Of a stretch of DNA of 64,000 bases, positions 21,941-35,395 are shown in pieces. Each line of letters starts with the position of its first letter. Position 1 is the first letter of the stretch. A program made the translations under genes and the position numbers. The notes under the pieces were generated by a model, which made no database searches, was not told the DNA's origin, and worked only from the letters and a program-made list of their open reading frames with translations. The stretch is from Gymnorhina tibicen (Eukaryota > Chordata > Aves > Passeriformes > Artamidae): positions 1,329,421 to 1,393,420 of the forward strand of contig VXAZ01009370.1 of the NCBI GenBank assembly GCA_013399875.1, given 5' to 3'.

Positions 21941-24900
21941 ACCCCTGGTTTGTTGCATTGTTCTCAGCTGAGCTCAGAGCAGCTCGGAAGCAACACTCAG
22001 AGCTGGGATTTCCTCCGTGTCAGCACACGGAGGGGCTCTCCGCTGACTCACTGGACCGCTCCCAAAAATAGCAGGTTCAGAATAGAAACCTTTGTGCCCT
22101 TTCTGTCCTGGAGAACAATGTCTCGCACATTTTTTTTTTCTCCCTAAGTATGAAATAAATCCCCTTTGCTTCCAGCTTGGCAGGGTTAAGCTGGAAGGGC
22201 TTGGTCCAGTGCTCAGAGCACCTGACTGTGCTCTCAAGGAGAGGAGTTAATCACTGGGACTGTTATTTACTTAATTCTCAGCAGGGACATTATTTATTTC
22301 ATTCTCATCAGGGCTTTCTGGTTTTTGTCTGGGGAGATGGAGACTTAAAACAGAAAGAGATTCAAGCAAACACCTCTCTTCACAGCCTGAGTTTTTTATC
22401 TTTTTGTGAGGCAGAAACCAAACAGAACCATCAATGAATCCAACAAGAAGGACAAGGAATGTTAATGAAGTGTAGGATCCTTCAAACAACTGAAGTACCC
22501 AGGGGTTTTTGGAGTGTTTGCTTGTTTTCTGTTATTATTTTAAAAATGCCTAAACATCTGCCAAGCCCATCTGAGAAAGAGCAAGACCCTTCTACATATA
22601 ACTGTGTGTCAGTGCTTTACAAACCCAGTAGCCAAATCTGCGTGGGTTGGCAGCTGCTGGTGGTCGCTGCACAGCTCAGCTCCTGTTGGGCTGCAAGGGA
22701 ACCCTCAGGGAACAACCCTGGCAGTGGGACCCCAGCCTGCCAGCCCTCTGTTCCTGGCACCCAGCACTCGTGCAGCCTGGCTCCTCTGCAAGCTGGCAGC
22801 ATCCTGACTTTGGGATCTGATCTGTTGGATTTTAGTCACTTACTGTCTGCAAGGGCCTTACCCAAAGTGCATCTCTGCAGCTGAAGACAGACTGGGCTGC
22901 TGGGCTAAGCCACGCGCTGTCCGAGTGTTGGGTAGGCAGCTTGATAATTTCAGAGGTAATTGTCACAGCTTGAGATAATTTTCAGAGCTTCATGTCTTCA
23001 GTTATACCTGAAAATCCAGGTCCAGCAATCCCATGTGGGAACACTCTCAGGGAGCCAGGCTGTTTCCTCAGCAGAGGTTGTGACTACCGAGAAACAGTGG
23101 AAACCTTGCTCCAACAAGAAGTAATCACAAACACTGGAAAAAGGCAATTTAATATACAACTTCCTGAAAAGTAGGAGAGGTGAGATTCAGCTGGTCTGCT
23201 ATTTAGAGAGAAAACCCCAAATCATCTTCTCTAAAGTATGTGTTGAGCTTTTGAAAGTCTTCTCCTTCCCCCTCCTCCCTGCCCGTCTCTACAATAAGTA
23301 CAATTGTTAGACAAGGCAGGTCTTTGTGCTCCAAATTTAATACATAGTTTTTGACCCATGCAGTGATAAGCTGGAAAATAAATGGCTGGATTTTCCCCAG
23401 TGTTGAAGAACTCCTTTCAGACTGACTTGGGAACTTGCCTATTCTCGTCTGCCCACCTGGCTTTCACTTTGATATCCCTAACATTATCATAACTTTTATT
23501 GTGTTTTCATGTCAGTCAAGCCTTCTTCACTAAATTACTTTCATTTATACATCCTCTCCTGCTATTTGGGCTCATCATCATCTAAGATTTAAGGTGAAAA
23601 AGTTTCTTCTATTTGACAGGGTGGGAGGTGGAAATTACTATGTGAACAGCAAACTACAGGTTACATAAATAATATGTCATTGTATATCACCCAGTGGAGC
23701 CTTAAATCAATTCATTAGTTTGTATAAAGCCTTTGTCTGCTTTTTAACTGCATCATATCCAAGCTGATTGCACATTTGCTCTGAGTTTGGTTTTTTCCCT
23801 TTCTTTATGTCGTCAGCTTTCAGGATTCTTATACAGTTACGCTGAGTGTGCTTCTAAAGATTGTTTTTCTTTCTTGAGAGGCTTGGTTTATGTTTTTTCT
23901 TCCACTTCTTGACACATCCCCAGCCCGAGGCAAAAGTGTGCATTTTGTTCATGAAAGGTAGACACAGGGATATTCTTCCCTGTGCATGGAGTGAAAGGCA
24001 AGCTGAGATGTGCTGGATTACTGAAGAAGGGTACTGAGGAGCAGCTGGTTGATCCATAGCGAGCCATTCACTTGCTTTCATGCTGCTTTATAGCGAAAAA
24101 AACCCAAACCTATAGACTGGACTGTGCTATACAGATAATTTATCCTCAGGCCAAGAGCCTCCTGTCCTTTTCATAGGCTGAATTTTCTTTTACAGGCATG
24201 CCAGGAAAGATTGCTTTTTGGTTGAAACTGAGGAGATTATGGTGACCCAGGAGAACTTTGTTTTGGAAGAGGACAGAGTTAGTGGAATAATATTTTTTTA
24301 CAGTCTTTACTGAAAAACTTAAGAAGATACTAGTTTGGGTAGAACAGGAAGAGAGAAACAACATTTTATTGCATTGTCAGTAACTGCCCATGCTGAAAAC
24401 TGGTCTAGCCTGACTGCAAAGCAAAAACAGACATTGCTTTGATACAATGATCGATTTTATTATTCCAGCTGAGATTTTTCTCTTTCATTTTTCTGCAGAT
24501 CTCCTCTGCTCAGTAAATAAGGAACCATACAAAAGTCCTTTACAATGCAGACTCGATGTACAACAATATTAAGCAAGAAAATATTCCAACAGTCATGAAA
24601 CAGTCATCAAAAGTGTTGCTCCTTGTTTCAATCCCTGCAAGAAATCAAAACCTTTCAAGCAGAGCCAGATTTTAACGAAGGGTGGCTGTTTAAAGCAGAG
24701 TTGCCAAAAGCCTTGGCTGTGCCTGGACTTTTATTTTAAGTATTTGTACCATTAAATATTAATATAGGTCAAATAACTGATCCCCCTGAGCAGATGAAAT
24801 CTGCACAGTGAAAACAAACACACTGTAAAACATGAGCCAACGTTACCCTTAATGTTACTGCATAAATGTGCAAATACAGACCCCGATTTCCCTGAACAAG

Positions 24901-25089
24901 TTTTCTTATTGACGTTCTGGGAGAACGAGAAGGAAAATATAAAAATTAAATAATAGTCACAGCCCTGAAACTTTTAAGAGCTGATCCAAGGCTCATTGGC
25001 TCAAGGGAGCTTTGCCTCTACTACCTTAAAGAGCTGCAGCGCTGCAGAACCCGAAGCACACACGGGGAAATCACAACACAGACGAGGCA
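21941..25089. other. Non-coding stretch, no gene recognised
   Basis: Mostly unique DNA. An imperfect tandem copy of about 27 bp lies at 22263-22313 (TTATTTACTTAATTCTCA and TTATTTATTTCATTCTCA begin the two copies). A very good acceptor, TTTCATTTTTCTGCAG, ends near 24498, but only 23 codons follow before a stop. The AT-rich stretch 24420-25000 has the even texture of conserved non-coding DNA. That is only an impression. Confidence 0.4.
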
Positions 25090-25138
25090 ATGTCACATTT
25101 GACAGCAGATATGTCCTTGAGGACATATTGCTGCAGGA

Positions 25139-25387
25139 ATGAAAAAGAAAAGTTTGGAGCAGCTCTGCTCATTTTTTTTACTGGCATTCTCCTGCGTGGT
25201 TTTACTCCAGGCTCCCAATTCCTGCGGCAGTCCCGGCTGCAGCTCGGCACAGCCAGGCAGGCTCTGGAGCCAGGAGTTGGGGGTTTTGCACCTTGGGCAA
25301 CTGGTGGTGATGAGAAGTATGGGGGATCCTACGAGAATGGAGGAGATGTCCTCGTTCTGGGACCTCGGTGAGGTCCGGGCATGGTGA
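25139..25387 (+). CDS. Small frame with signal-peptide-like start (very low confidence)
   Basis: An ATG with G at -3 opens an 82-residue frame. It begins MKKKSLEQLCSFFLLAFSC, with a basic N-terminus and a hydrophobic core, and continues to a plausible cleavage region near residue 25 (LLQA|PNS). The mature part is short and has several cysteines near its start, but no known family is recognised. It overlaps two other open frames in the same stop-poor patch, including the longest minus-strand frame, so at most one can be real. Confidence 0.1.
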   Translation: MKKKSLEQLCSFFLLAFSCVVLLQAPNSCGSPGCSSAQPGRLWSQELGVLHLGQLVVMRSMGDPTRMEEMSSFWDLGEVRAW

Positions 25388-25713
25388 ACTCTTTGTCCAG
25401 CTGGTGGTCAGCATTTTGAGGAATACGACAAGGAGCATGCAATAAAATTGAGGAGGAGGAGAAGTACACAGCAAGGATGGAAAGTGAGAGATCACTGAAT
25501 TGATCAGTTTGTGTAGAGCCTCAAACAACATTCTGGAGAGGTAGCCATGGGAAGCCTTTGCTCTTGATCCTTTTTCTCCTTTGTCCCAGTCTTCCCAGCT
25601 GGCAGAAGCTGCAGCTGGGTTGGTGCATTCAGGATCAACCTGTGTGCTGGAGGCCTGGCTGCTCTGGGATGTGTCAGCACTTGGAAGTGCTTTGGGTTTG
25701 AACTGTATACAGT
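25202..25713 (-). CDS. Candidate terminal exon in the longest open frame (low confidence)
   Basis: The longest frame of the window lies here on the minus strand (180 codons from 25744). Within it a strong acceptor (AAGTTTTTACTGTATACAG) precedes 25713. From there about 170 codons are open to the stop at 25202. The predicted peptide begins FKPKALPSADTSQSSQASST and has a leucine-rich segment around FYCMLLVVFLKML that could enter a membrane. It ends with a His/Ala-rich tail. I recognise no domain. A frame this long is expected about once by chance in the window, and local G+C is raised, so the acceptor is the main support. Confidence 0.2.
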
Positions 25714-28700
25714 AAAAACTTAAAGAAGCTGTAAGAAACACCACGGATCCTTGTTATTCCTCAGGAATAACTTTATTAAAATGATGGCGCTGGCATTGAA
25801 AAGTTGTACGTTAAAAATGATGATTGAAGGTACAAGAGCACTTAAAGAATAGTTTAAATTATGCTTAATTCAATGATTTAAGGTTTTCCTTAAACGAGGT
25901 GTGAATCTTATCTAATCCCACGCTTCCAGCAGCTGAAGAGTTAAGAATAATCCTGATGCTGTGAAACTTGGAAACCTTCACACAGGGAAATGTGGATTCC
26001 TATAGCCAGAACACTCTGGTAACACACACAGCAGTGGATGCAAAAGTCCAATTTCAAATTTTAAAAGTGAGCAGTCCCGTGACCTAAGATGCATTTCACT
26101 TTTTTTTGCTGCCATCATGTTTGGGAGCAAATAGTACTGAAGGACATGTCTGTACTCCAAAGGGGCAGAAACTAGATTTTCAGCAGTTGTGAAATGCTCC
26201 CACGCTGTAAATAAAATCAAACCCATAGAAATATTTCCTTCAGAAAGAACAGTTCAGGTTTCTCAAAATATGAAGAGAAATATTTCAAATATTAAGTAAA
26301 AACATTTACATGAAAACATTTGATTAGAAAGTAAGCTCTGAAAAAAATCTAAATATTCAAGAAAATCTCATATGATAGAAATTTTCCATGTAATTTAATT
26401 TTTTTGATATGATCTTTCCACCTTGCTGAAACCTACATTTAAGGAAACGCTTCTCATTTCTTGCATCTTGATTAAAATTTTTGATCATGTTTTTCTACTG
26501 ATGGGCACCATTCTGGAGGCTGCTTCTTAAAATCTAACCCAAAATGCTCACATCAGAGTGCTGATGTGAATGAGACAAAGCAAGCCTGGCTTCAGCCCAA
26601 GTGCTCAGCCCTTCCAAAGCACACTGATTGGAGTCATAACCATCCGGCTAAATGGAAGCCGGTAATTAAAAATATGCAAAAGGGTTTGGAAATAATGTGA
26701 ATCCCTCTGAATGTGGATTTTGAATATGGGTGTCTCTCACATGGGTAAAGTGGATAATTGCCTGCCTATCCTGCCTCTATTCATTGCGAATAATTGAGTT
26801 GTTGTCAAACACTTCTAACACTGCCTATCACAATAAATATGAGAAGACAGAGGGGCTCTTTGAATAATCTCATTTTTGTGGCTGAGGAAGCTGTTCCTTT
26901 TGTACTTGCCTGGGGAATGGCATAGCAACAGGAAATGAGAACCACAGAAAGAATGGAGAGAGCACTGCAGACTCGGCTTTATTTTTTTATTTCGTATCTC
27001 TACTTTGCATCTAAGACTCCAGTCCCACACCTGTGTTTCTCCAGGGACTTCCTTTGAGCAAAACCCCATGGCTTGGATGTCTGACATCCCACAGGAGCAG
27101 TGGGATGAGCTGGGTGGATGGGGACAGTGGAGTGGGGACCAGGGATGCCAGACACACAAGGGGAGCTTAGCACAGCTCCCCAGCCAAGGCACTTGTGGGT
27201 GCTTGCCAGAGAAGTGGGGTGCGTTTGGGTAAGGACTGAAAGGACACCTGCACGGCTCTCTCGGGGTGCACAGTGTCACCGGTGTCACCAAAGCCCTTTG
27301 GAGCGCACGGGAAACCTGCCTGTACGTGACAAATCAGCCTGACTGAGGGAGGGGGTGTCGCTCCCTCCAGGCAAGCTCAGGTGCTGCTCTGGGCTTTGCT
27401 CCGGTCCTCGGGTCCTGCAGAAGGGCTCAGGTGACACTTTTCATTGCTGTGGCTCCAGCGATGGCCCTTCTCTTACAGACCCCCATGGCTCTGCTTCTCA
27501 GCAGCCTGTCCCGAGACACCTCCCCCTGCACACCCTTCCACCACCCTGCTGCTTCAGCACCCTTTCCCAAGCCCCGTTTCCCACACTGTCACAGCTCCCC
27601 ATATGCTACTGCAATTCCCTTTTCCCCATGTTTTCATCTCTCCCTTCCTGCAGCAGACATTCCCTGCTGGTTTCAGCGAGCCCCTTGCAGTTTCCGCTGT
27701 GGTGCTGCTTTGGTGGGGTTGTTGTGTTTTGCACCCCCGGACTTCTGCACAGAGACAAGCAGAGGGTGTGAACTGGGTGGCTGGAGCACTGAAAAGGTGA
27801 CAGAGGTGCTCCCAGAGATTTGGCAGGGGGATATTTTTGGTCTCCATTTGAGACTCACTGGCACACGGTGTGGCGGAGACAAGCCTGTGTCTCAAAGCAG
27901 CTGCAGCAGGCAGTGCCTGCTCCTTTCTGCCTGCTCCTCAGAGAAACACTGACCTCCCTCCCCCCTCTTTCTTACCTCACTTTTGCATTTCAGTTTTGCT
28001 CTGAGGTCTCTGCTCTCCAGTCTCTTTCGTATGGTTTCTAAAATGATAGTGCAGGCTCAGCTGGAGGAACAGCCCCAGAAAGAATCAGTCTCACATCTCC
28101 ATCCTCAGATTTTCCTGAGGATCAGGATCCTGCCTGGAGTATTTCTGGACACACGGTGATGAGTTTCTCAAAAATTCCCTTTCACTATTAGGGCCTCGAC
28201 ATTTCTGCTGCCGCCTTTAATGTAAGGCAGAGGTTAACCCAGAGGTGCTGCAGCAGAAAGCTTTGCACAACCTTTGACAGAACAAACCTTTGACATCTGA
28301 GGGCTGATCCAACTGCTGCCTTCGAAGGGCTCTCGCCGTCACACAAGCTTTTGCCACAGTACTAATGCAGCAGTCTGAGAGCCCAGAGATGGTTTTGTGT
28401 GTGCAGCATCACTCTTGTAGACAATAAGATGCACTTGGGACCTATTACAGTCCCTGGCAATTAGATGGAGTGCAGCATCTCCAAAATGCCACTGTCCGTG
28501 CAAATTAATTAATCCTGTGCCCCTGGGACGAGGGTTGTTCCCAACCTAGCTGAGTGTGCTGGCAGTCCTGGGCTGCTGGGGAGAGGACAGGGGGGCTGAG
28601 GCCGCCTTTCACCTGGGCAACTCCGTTCCTGGAAGCCAAACGACTTCCAGAGGCCACACACCCAGTGCGTGGCACTGGAGTTCAACCAAAGCCTGGCTGA

Positions 28701-31700
28701 AGGCAGCAGGTCACAATATCTCTTTCCATACTGCAGTTGTTGGTGTGTTTTAATAAATTCCTGCAGGGACAGGAGCCGTATAAAACGTGTAAGTCAAACA
28801 AACCGGAAAGCAGATCAGCTTTGCACTGCCATTTATACTGGAAGGGTAGGCATGTTAAATCCCTTCTTCCACAAATCCCCTTGCAGTAAATCAGTTTTGG
28901 AGCAATGCAGCTGGCTGTCAGGTGCTTTGCTGGTGCTGTGCTCTCAATGACTCTCTGTGCTAAGGGATGTTCTTGAAAATTATGCTAAAATGGACCAAGC
29001 AGTTTTGGAAAAGAGAGGTGTGTACCCAAACAGCCGAAGTGAATGAGCTCATTCTATGTACCAGGGAAATGCACAGCGGGCAAAGAGTGGCCAAAATTAT
29101 AGGCCAGGTACTTCCAAAATGTTCTTGGCTGGCTCCACAAGCAGGTGTAAATCTGCTGGATGCATTAAAAGCCAGTGCAACTCAGATGCAAAGTGAGAGC
29201 CTTTGAGGAGTCCTGGAGGAGACAGCCTGGGCTGGAGGGGAGCCTGACTCCTGCTCATTAAAATAGCTGTGCCCAGGAGCTTGTTGGCTCTGTAGGAGAA
29301 CTGGCAGTGCTTCCTGCAGGGAAAGGTGGGCACTGTCTTCTGAGAGCAGGTATAAAGCTCAGAGGCACTCCCCAAACGTGCACGAGGCAGCCTGGGCGCT
29401 GGCAGTGATCAGCATCACGGAGTAAGAGGACAATGATGAAAGCACGAAACGGACATGATGAGAAAACTGGGCAGCTCTTTGTTGTCAAGATGTCTTTCAC
29501 TGGCTCTGTTCTAAGGAATAACCCATTGTGGCTGCTGAGCTGAGAGGCCCCATCCCTTTCCACAGCCCTCACTCCAGTTTCTCAGGACTTCTCACCCGGG
29601 AAAGCAGAGTCCCAGGGTTTTATCCTGGCTCCAAATGGTGTGGGAACATTATCAGTCCCTGTTAATACTCTTTAGGGTAAAATACCTCGGTTTGCAATTC
29701 ACTTCCACTGCTTGGCTTGAAGGTGTTTGAGCAAGGGGTGGGGTAGGAGCCAAAGCACCCCGTCTAAATCTTGTGCAATTTTGGTCAAATTTAGTTTTCT
29801 TTACTCATTTTTTGAACCGTAAAGATTTACATTGCATTCAGTCGTGTAACTACACAAATTAAAAACTCAGCTTGGCAGAAATCACCCCAGAGTCCTTTGT
29901 TGGCGTCTTTCCTGGAATGCCAGCTGTTCCAGCGAAGCAGAGAGGCCAGGCTCCGCTGATTTCCCTGGCCTTGCAGATACCTGCTCCAGATTTGTTTTCT
30001 GAAGAAATAATTTAACATACAGGTGGTTTTTGGGTTGAAAGCCACTAGGGTTTTTTTTGCAGATTGCCAAGACTGTTGCGACGTCAGGTCCGAATCCAGT
30101 GAGCATGAGGGAACTGAACTCCTCTTTTAGCAAAAAGGTATGAAGCCCATCTCTGAATCCAGTGGAAGGTATTTTGGAGCAGGAATCAAACCAAGAACTT
30201 TTTTCCTCCGAACTGCAGTTCAAATGAAGAGAGTTCTGTATCGAGAATGGTGATTAGCAGAACTGATTTTATTATGGCAAAAAAACCCCCCCAAAACACA
30301 GCAATGCCAACATCAAAGCCTGTGAGCGTTTTCTACTTTTGCATGTTGGAAGTTATATATATTTCTAAATGTTAGACATTTAAAGGGTTTGCAGATTCTT
30401 GATATAGAGCAGAACACAGTGAATTGCTTTGGATTCATGGGACCACACTCCCCCATAATGCCACTGTAAATTAATTGGCTGCATGACCAATACCTCTGCC
30501 TGAAAGTTGTATTTTTGCATCCCTGAAACGCACTTAGAATCACTGAGGCAAACTGAGTGACTCCCTTTACTGAAAGCTTCTATCACATAACACATATGCA
30601 AGAAAATCGTCCCTGAGTGAGAGAGGGGCTAACTGGGGGAGTGTGAGAGATAACAGTGATAAATTGAAAGAGGGTAGGTTCTAACTAACAAAAGAGTTAA
30701 AAAAAAAAGGTAGTGATTCACCATAAGACCTGTCCATACCAGAAGTTTCACAGAGAGGCTGCATTCAGAGTGTTGGACTGGACAAAGCCTTGGGCAACCT
30801 GGGCTGAATTCGGTGTTTTTCCTGCTCTGAGCAGGAGGCTGGATCAGAAATCTCCTGATATCCCTTCAGTCTGAACTGCTCTGTCCTTCTGTGAGAAATT
30901 GCCATTAGCTGGCCTTTGGCATTTTGAAACAAATGACCAGGTTCCCGGATTTCTGCTACCAGGAGCTCAGCTTTCCCAAACAAATCACCATTTTTGGCAG
31001 AAGGGGTGGGAGCCAGTCTTCACCAGGTGACCCTCACTGTACTCCTACACACCTCTCCACAGCTCTGTCACTCCTTTTGAACTCAAAATTTTTGGTGCAT
31101 ATAGTAGGTTAATCTGGAGCAGGTCAGCTGTGCGCGTTTATCCCACACCCAGGTTTATCCCAGGAATCTGGGAGGCCTTGCAACCTCCTCCTTGACTCCG
31201 TGGACAGCAGGTGGACCAGGGTGAACCTCAGCAAGCTGTCTGGGTGGAGAGGTCAGGAGATTGAGCAGGCAGCATGTTCTCAACCACCCATCCACAGCCC
31301 CCACTGCCCTAAAATGAAGGAACCAGTGCAGGTGCTGCTCTGGCTCCCTTCAAAACACACAAGGCTTTTGCAGCAGCTGCTGCTGAGCCACGCAGTAACC
31401 ACTCAAATCCTCTCCCTATTTATTTTTTTTTCTGCTCTCCGCTCAGTTTTTCACTCTAAATTAAACATGCTGCATTTGACAGAATTATAGGCAAGCAACA
31501 GGTTGCGATCTAAATATTTGATTCTGATCACCACTGCCATCACTTTATTGTTGCTGTTGAACGAAGATGTGGGTGAATTCCAGCAGGGAGTTTACAATCT
31601 ACCTCTGTGTTAGTAATTACTGATTTGATTTCCAGGTGTCCTGCAGCTGAGTACTCTCATTTCACATTGATGTAAGATTTCCATCTTTCCTTGGGAGTTA

Positions 31701-34700
31701 ATTGTGTAACATGCAAACAAGAAATCAGCCATGAAACCATGGAAATTCCCAGGTCTTCATTTCCTCTCTTTTGTTCAAAGTTCTATTGGAAAGGTGGGGT
31801 TGGTTGAGTACAGCTGGGACAATGTGTCCAATGTGGATTTGTGCAAGCTGAAGCCAATGTACAAAGAAAAAACAGGTTAATTGGCAAGACTTTGATTCTG
31901 AGTGCCACAGTACAAAGTCCTGGGGGAAGGAGGATGCACAAATTTCAGTCTCCTTCTGTTCTCTGTGCTTATGCAAAAGTCCTGTGCCACACACCAGCAG
32001 AGCTGATCAGGGTGAGGCCATTTCATGCCAGAAAAGCTCAACGTAACAGCTTTTAAAAGAAGGAAAATTTCTGTCCACCCAGACCAAGTAAATATTTTGC
32101 GGTGCTTGCTGTCTCTCCCTCACAGATGAGAACCCTCCCTTCAATATGCAGCACTGTCAGTACAACCAAAATGCCAAGAAGCTATCGTGAGAAGTGCACA
32201 GCAAAACGGCATGGAATTACTTTTTCATTCCTCAGGATACTTCTTCCCGCCGAAGCTATCTATCACCCTTAAAGTGACACCATGATTTCAATGAATGCTT
32301 TCTTGCCTTTGGGGCTTCTCCAGGTAGAAAGGTAGGTAAGGATTAAACAGGAGGAGGTCCTTGATGTTGATAAAAAGGATGGCTTTCAAACCTGAAATCC
32401 ACTTGAGCAGCCTGGCGCTGTGTGAGGGGAAGCAGAGAGCTCCGAGAGCTGACCCGTCCCAGAGGTGCTTCAGGCAGACCACTGCAAACAGGCACTGGCT
32501 TGGGCACGCAGTAGTGACACACACAGCCAGAAAGTAGCTGCTCCCTGCTGAGCCCCAGCGCTGTCCCAGATAGAAACCTGGGCCAGGTTTCTCCCCGAGC
32601 GCCTGCCCCGCTCCGCTGCCACCCCCCACGGCTCCAGCAGAAGTGCTCTCTCTGTGGCCAGCTTTGTGTTGTGCTTGGCACGCAACGAAGCCCTGAAAAT
32701 AATCTCTTGTATTAGCTGAAACCCTCTCATGCCAGCTTCGTGATCCCTCTGACATATTTGCTGCCAGCTTTTGGTGTCAGTGTGTTGGCCCGTGGCTCAA
32801 AGCAGTTACATTTTTAATGCTGCACAATGCGTACCTTCTCTCCGCGCATCCCTCTCTAGTGGATGAGCAGGACTCACCAGGGGAATTTGGCTGGAGCATC
32901 GTTTTTCCCCAGTAAAGACTGGGGACTGATGGAGAAAATGATCTGTGGTCCCCCACAGTGTGTACCAAAATGGCATGTGGTAAGTCTCATTCTGATTTCT
33001 AAAATGCTGGATAACAGCCAGCGTCTCTGCTCCTCCAGCCCCATACAAACTCTCCGGGACTGTCAGTTCTCCAAGCCCTTATTTGAACAATTCACTGAAG
33101 AACTGGAAGGGATAAGGTGATCTAAAAAAACAGTGAAATTCTCCAAAAACCCGCAGGAAGGTTATTGGGTTTTTTTTACCACATTAAGCAAAAACTCCAG
33201 TCCACAGAAAAATAGTATCAAAGCACTAAAGGGAATTGAACAGCCATCCTTATAAAAAATAACCTTATAATCATAATCAGCTGAGCACACCTTGAATTAA
33301 AACCTGAGTAGGTGTAGGAAAACAAATGTTTTAGTGCCCTCCTGTAACCTCCTTCTCCCAGGCGCCACTTTTCACTCCATCTTTAGAGAAGCCAGGCATT
33401 TTGCCTAGTTGGGTTTTGCTGGGCATTAACAGAGGTCCAGGCAGGAATCCAGTGTGGACCAGCAAAAAAGGCCCTTTGGTAGCTGGGAGGTAGAAACTGG
33501 TTCCAGTGCCGTGATGGAGAGCGATTGCAAGGCAGTGACACCAGACTTTGCCCTGCAGGGCTGTAGTGCCCACCAGGCTGTGCCACGGGGTGCCAGCCAC
33601 CAGCCAGCCAGGCAGTCTGGGGCCTCAGGGGCAGAGACAATCGCTGAAAGAGCAAGATTCGTAAAAACAACAGCAAAACTCAGAGCAACAGAAGGGAGGG
33701 AAGCATCACAACGGTGACAAGTAGAAGGTGGCTGCAGCTACGGCACAAAGCCGCGAGGAGCCTCGGTGACGCACAGCGTCGGACACGCACCTGCAGAGCG
33801 ACCCCAAGCCATTCATCAGCTGCAAAACAGAACAGAATCCATGCTTTTCTTCAGCTCAGACTGCCTCCTTGTACTGGAGCCCATCACTGACTATTTGGCT
33901 GCAATGGATTAAATATCTCAGGCAGCATTTCTCTGATGTGACAAGAACAGTGAGAGGTGTCCAGTGCTGGAAGAATTCTTCTGACTCAGCATCTCAGCTG
34001 TCCTTCATAGTGTTGGTATTTTTCTATCAATTACCATTTGGTCTCCTAAATTAAGAGATCAATCTCAATTTTGTCCCCAGATGGGGAAATTTTGCTGTTC
34101 TCGTTTTGTCTACAAAATGAAAGCAAACCGTGATTTATTTTTTGTGGACAAAATGAGTTTGGGTTCTTTCACTTTTCTTTTGGCATTCCTTCCTGTTGAC
34201 AGCATGATTTGCACAAAATTACATTCTGTTGATAAAAATGTGCTGAAATGTCTTTCGGTTTCATTGACTGAATGATTTGCAGTAAGAGGTTTGACAAAAT
34301 GCACGTTGTCGACAGAATGAAATGGGGCGGGTGGAGGAAAGAATACACTTCAGACATACGGAGCGAGAAGTTACACACTCACTTGGTCTGTTACGAACCC
34401 TGCTCAGAGCCTACCAGAGAGAATTTTGTGGGATTCAGATAAGACAATAGTTACTTTGGAAAATCTCGTTTGCACAGATACATCTGGCAGCGGGGGAAAG
34501 GCACAAAGAAAGTTAGCGGGTGCGGAGTTTGGCCGGAGATCATTGCAAGTGCTGTTCTGCTTCTTTAGATGTCTTCCTATCCAAATAAATTTCCTCCATT
34601 AAGTTTACAGATTTCCTCATGCAGCTTTTAAGGGAATACTTGCACTGGAAATGAATGAGACAGGGAAAAGATGTATGTTAAAATTTATGAAAACATCTGT

Positions 34701-34809
34701 TGGAAGTTCTGAGAAAGATGCTTTTGTTTTAATCATCTAAGCAAGACTGATGGATTTTATCAGAGCTAAGTACTGAAGAGTCCCAAATGGGCTCTTTATC
34801 CCAAAGGCG
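25714..34809. other. Non-coding stretch, no gene recognised
   Basis: About 9 kb of unique DNA. The section 26995-27950 is C-rich on the plus strand and therefore stop-poor, producing overlapping frames of 138-173 codons that I regard as chance. The section 32400-32650 is also GC-richer, with a 155-codon minus-strand frame of no recognisable content. A splice-bounded 67-bp segment at 32913-32979 is listed in the findings. I see no CR1 remnant here. Confidence 0.4.
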
Positions 34810-34890
34810 AAGCACTTGAGCATATGCCTGATTTTAAGCATGTGAATAATGGCCTCGTTGACTCCAGTGGAAAACTCAAGTGCTCCAAGC
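34810..34890. repeat. Probable ancient amniote repeat remnant
   Basis: AGCACTTGAGCATATGCCTG, then ATTTTAAGCATGTGAATAAT, then GTTGACTCCAGTGG follow the order of an old repeat. From memory that repeat reads roughly GCACTTAAGCATGTGCTTAA, TTTAAGCATGTGAGTAG, then TTGACTTCAATGG. The same family pattern appears at 10.7 and 40.6 kb. A repeat-library search is needed to name it. Confidence 0.45.
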
Positions 34891-35282
34891 CAGTGTGTTG
34901 GATTCTAAAATACTTTGGATTAGTGTTAAAGTCTTGACCAAACTGTACCAAAAATTAATCTCAAACATAAGCTCACAAAATTATTATAGTTAGGACGAAG
35001 TGTTTTTGGTAAAATATTAAGTATCTGCATCTTGTTTTGATACTAGGCTAGAACAGTAGGATAAAAAGCCGGTTACTGATAAAACAAGGTAAATATGCAT
35101 TTATTAAATGAGATTGATTTGATAAGCCTTAAGCGACACAGAGAGCATTAACCTGGTGGGTAAGGCAAAATCTTGTCTGCAGTGATATTGCTTCATTTTA
35201 TCCAAACTTGCCCGTTACACAATGTATTTACTGCTTTAAGTCAGTTCTGAAAAGAACTTTAACACCTTTTTTTTCCCCTTAG
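34891..35282. other. Non-coding AT-rich stretch
   Basis: No gene, repeat or strong regulatory word is seen. It ends in the pyrimidine tract TTTTTTTTCCCCTTAG, which forms the acceptor of the next candidate exon. Confidence 0.45.
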
Positions 35283-35395
35283 CTGTTTTCTCACAGCAGC
35301 ATCCTTTTGTTGAGCACCAAGTCTGGCTGCCAGTGAGAGAGGAGGAGGAAGAACAAGAGTCAGATCTGTGCTCTCTTTCAAGAGTGGTTCTGTAG
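35283..35395 (+). CDS. Candidate terminal exon, unknown gene (low confidence)
   Basis: A very strong acceptor (ACACCTTTTTTTTCCCCTTAG, AG at 35281-35282) is followed by two bases completing a codon. Then 36 open codons and TAG (35393-35395) follow. The tail is acidic and ends REEEEEQESDLCSLSRVVL. An AATAAA is present 240 bases downstream at 35635-35640, which fits a last exon with a short 3' UTR. The other two frames close early. I do not recognise the protein. Short length and common signals make a pseudo-exon quite possible. Confidence 0.22.

Noticed and set aside
21669..22147. Ser-Ile-His-Pro and Met-Asp-Gly-Trp repeat proteins
   Set aside because: Translations of the CCAT/CCAC array.
27355..27952. 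Overlapping frames of 118-173 codons
   Set aside because: Three plus-strand phases and the minus strand are all open in a C-rich stretch. This is composition, not coding, and no domain or splice support is seen.
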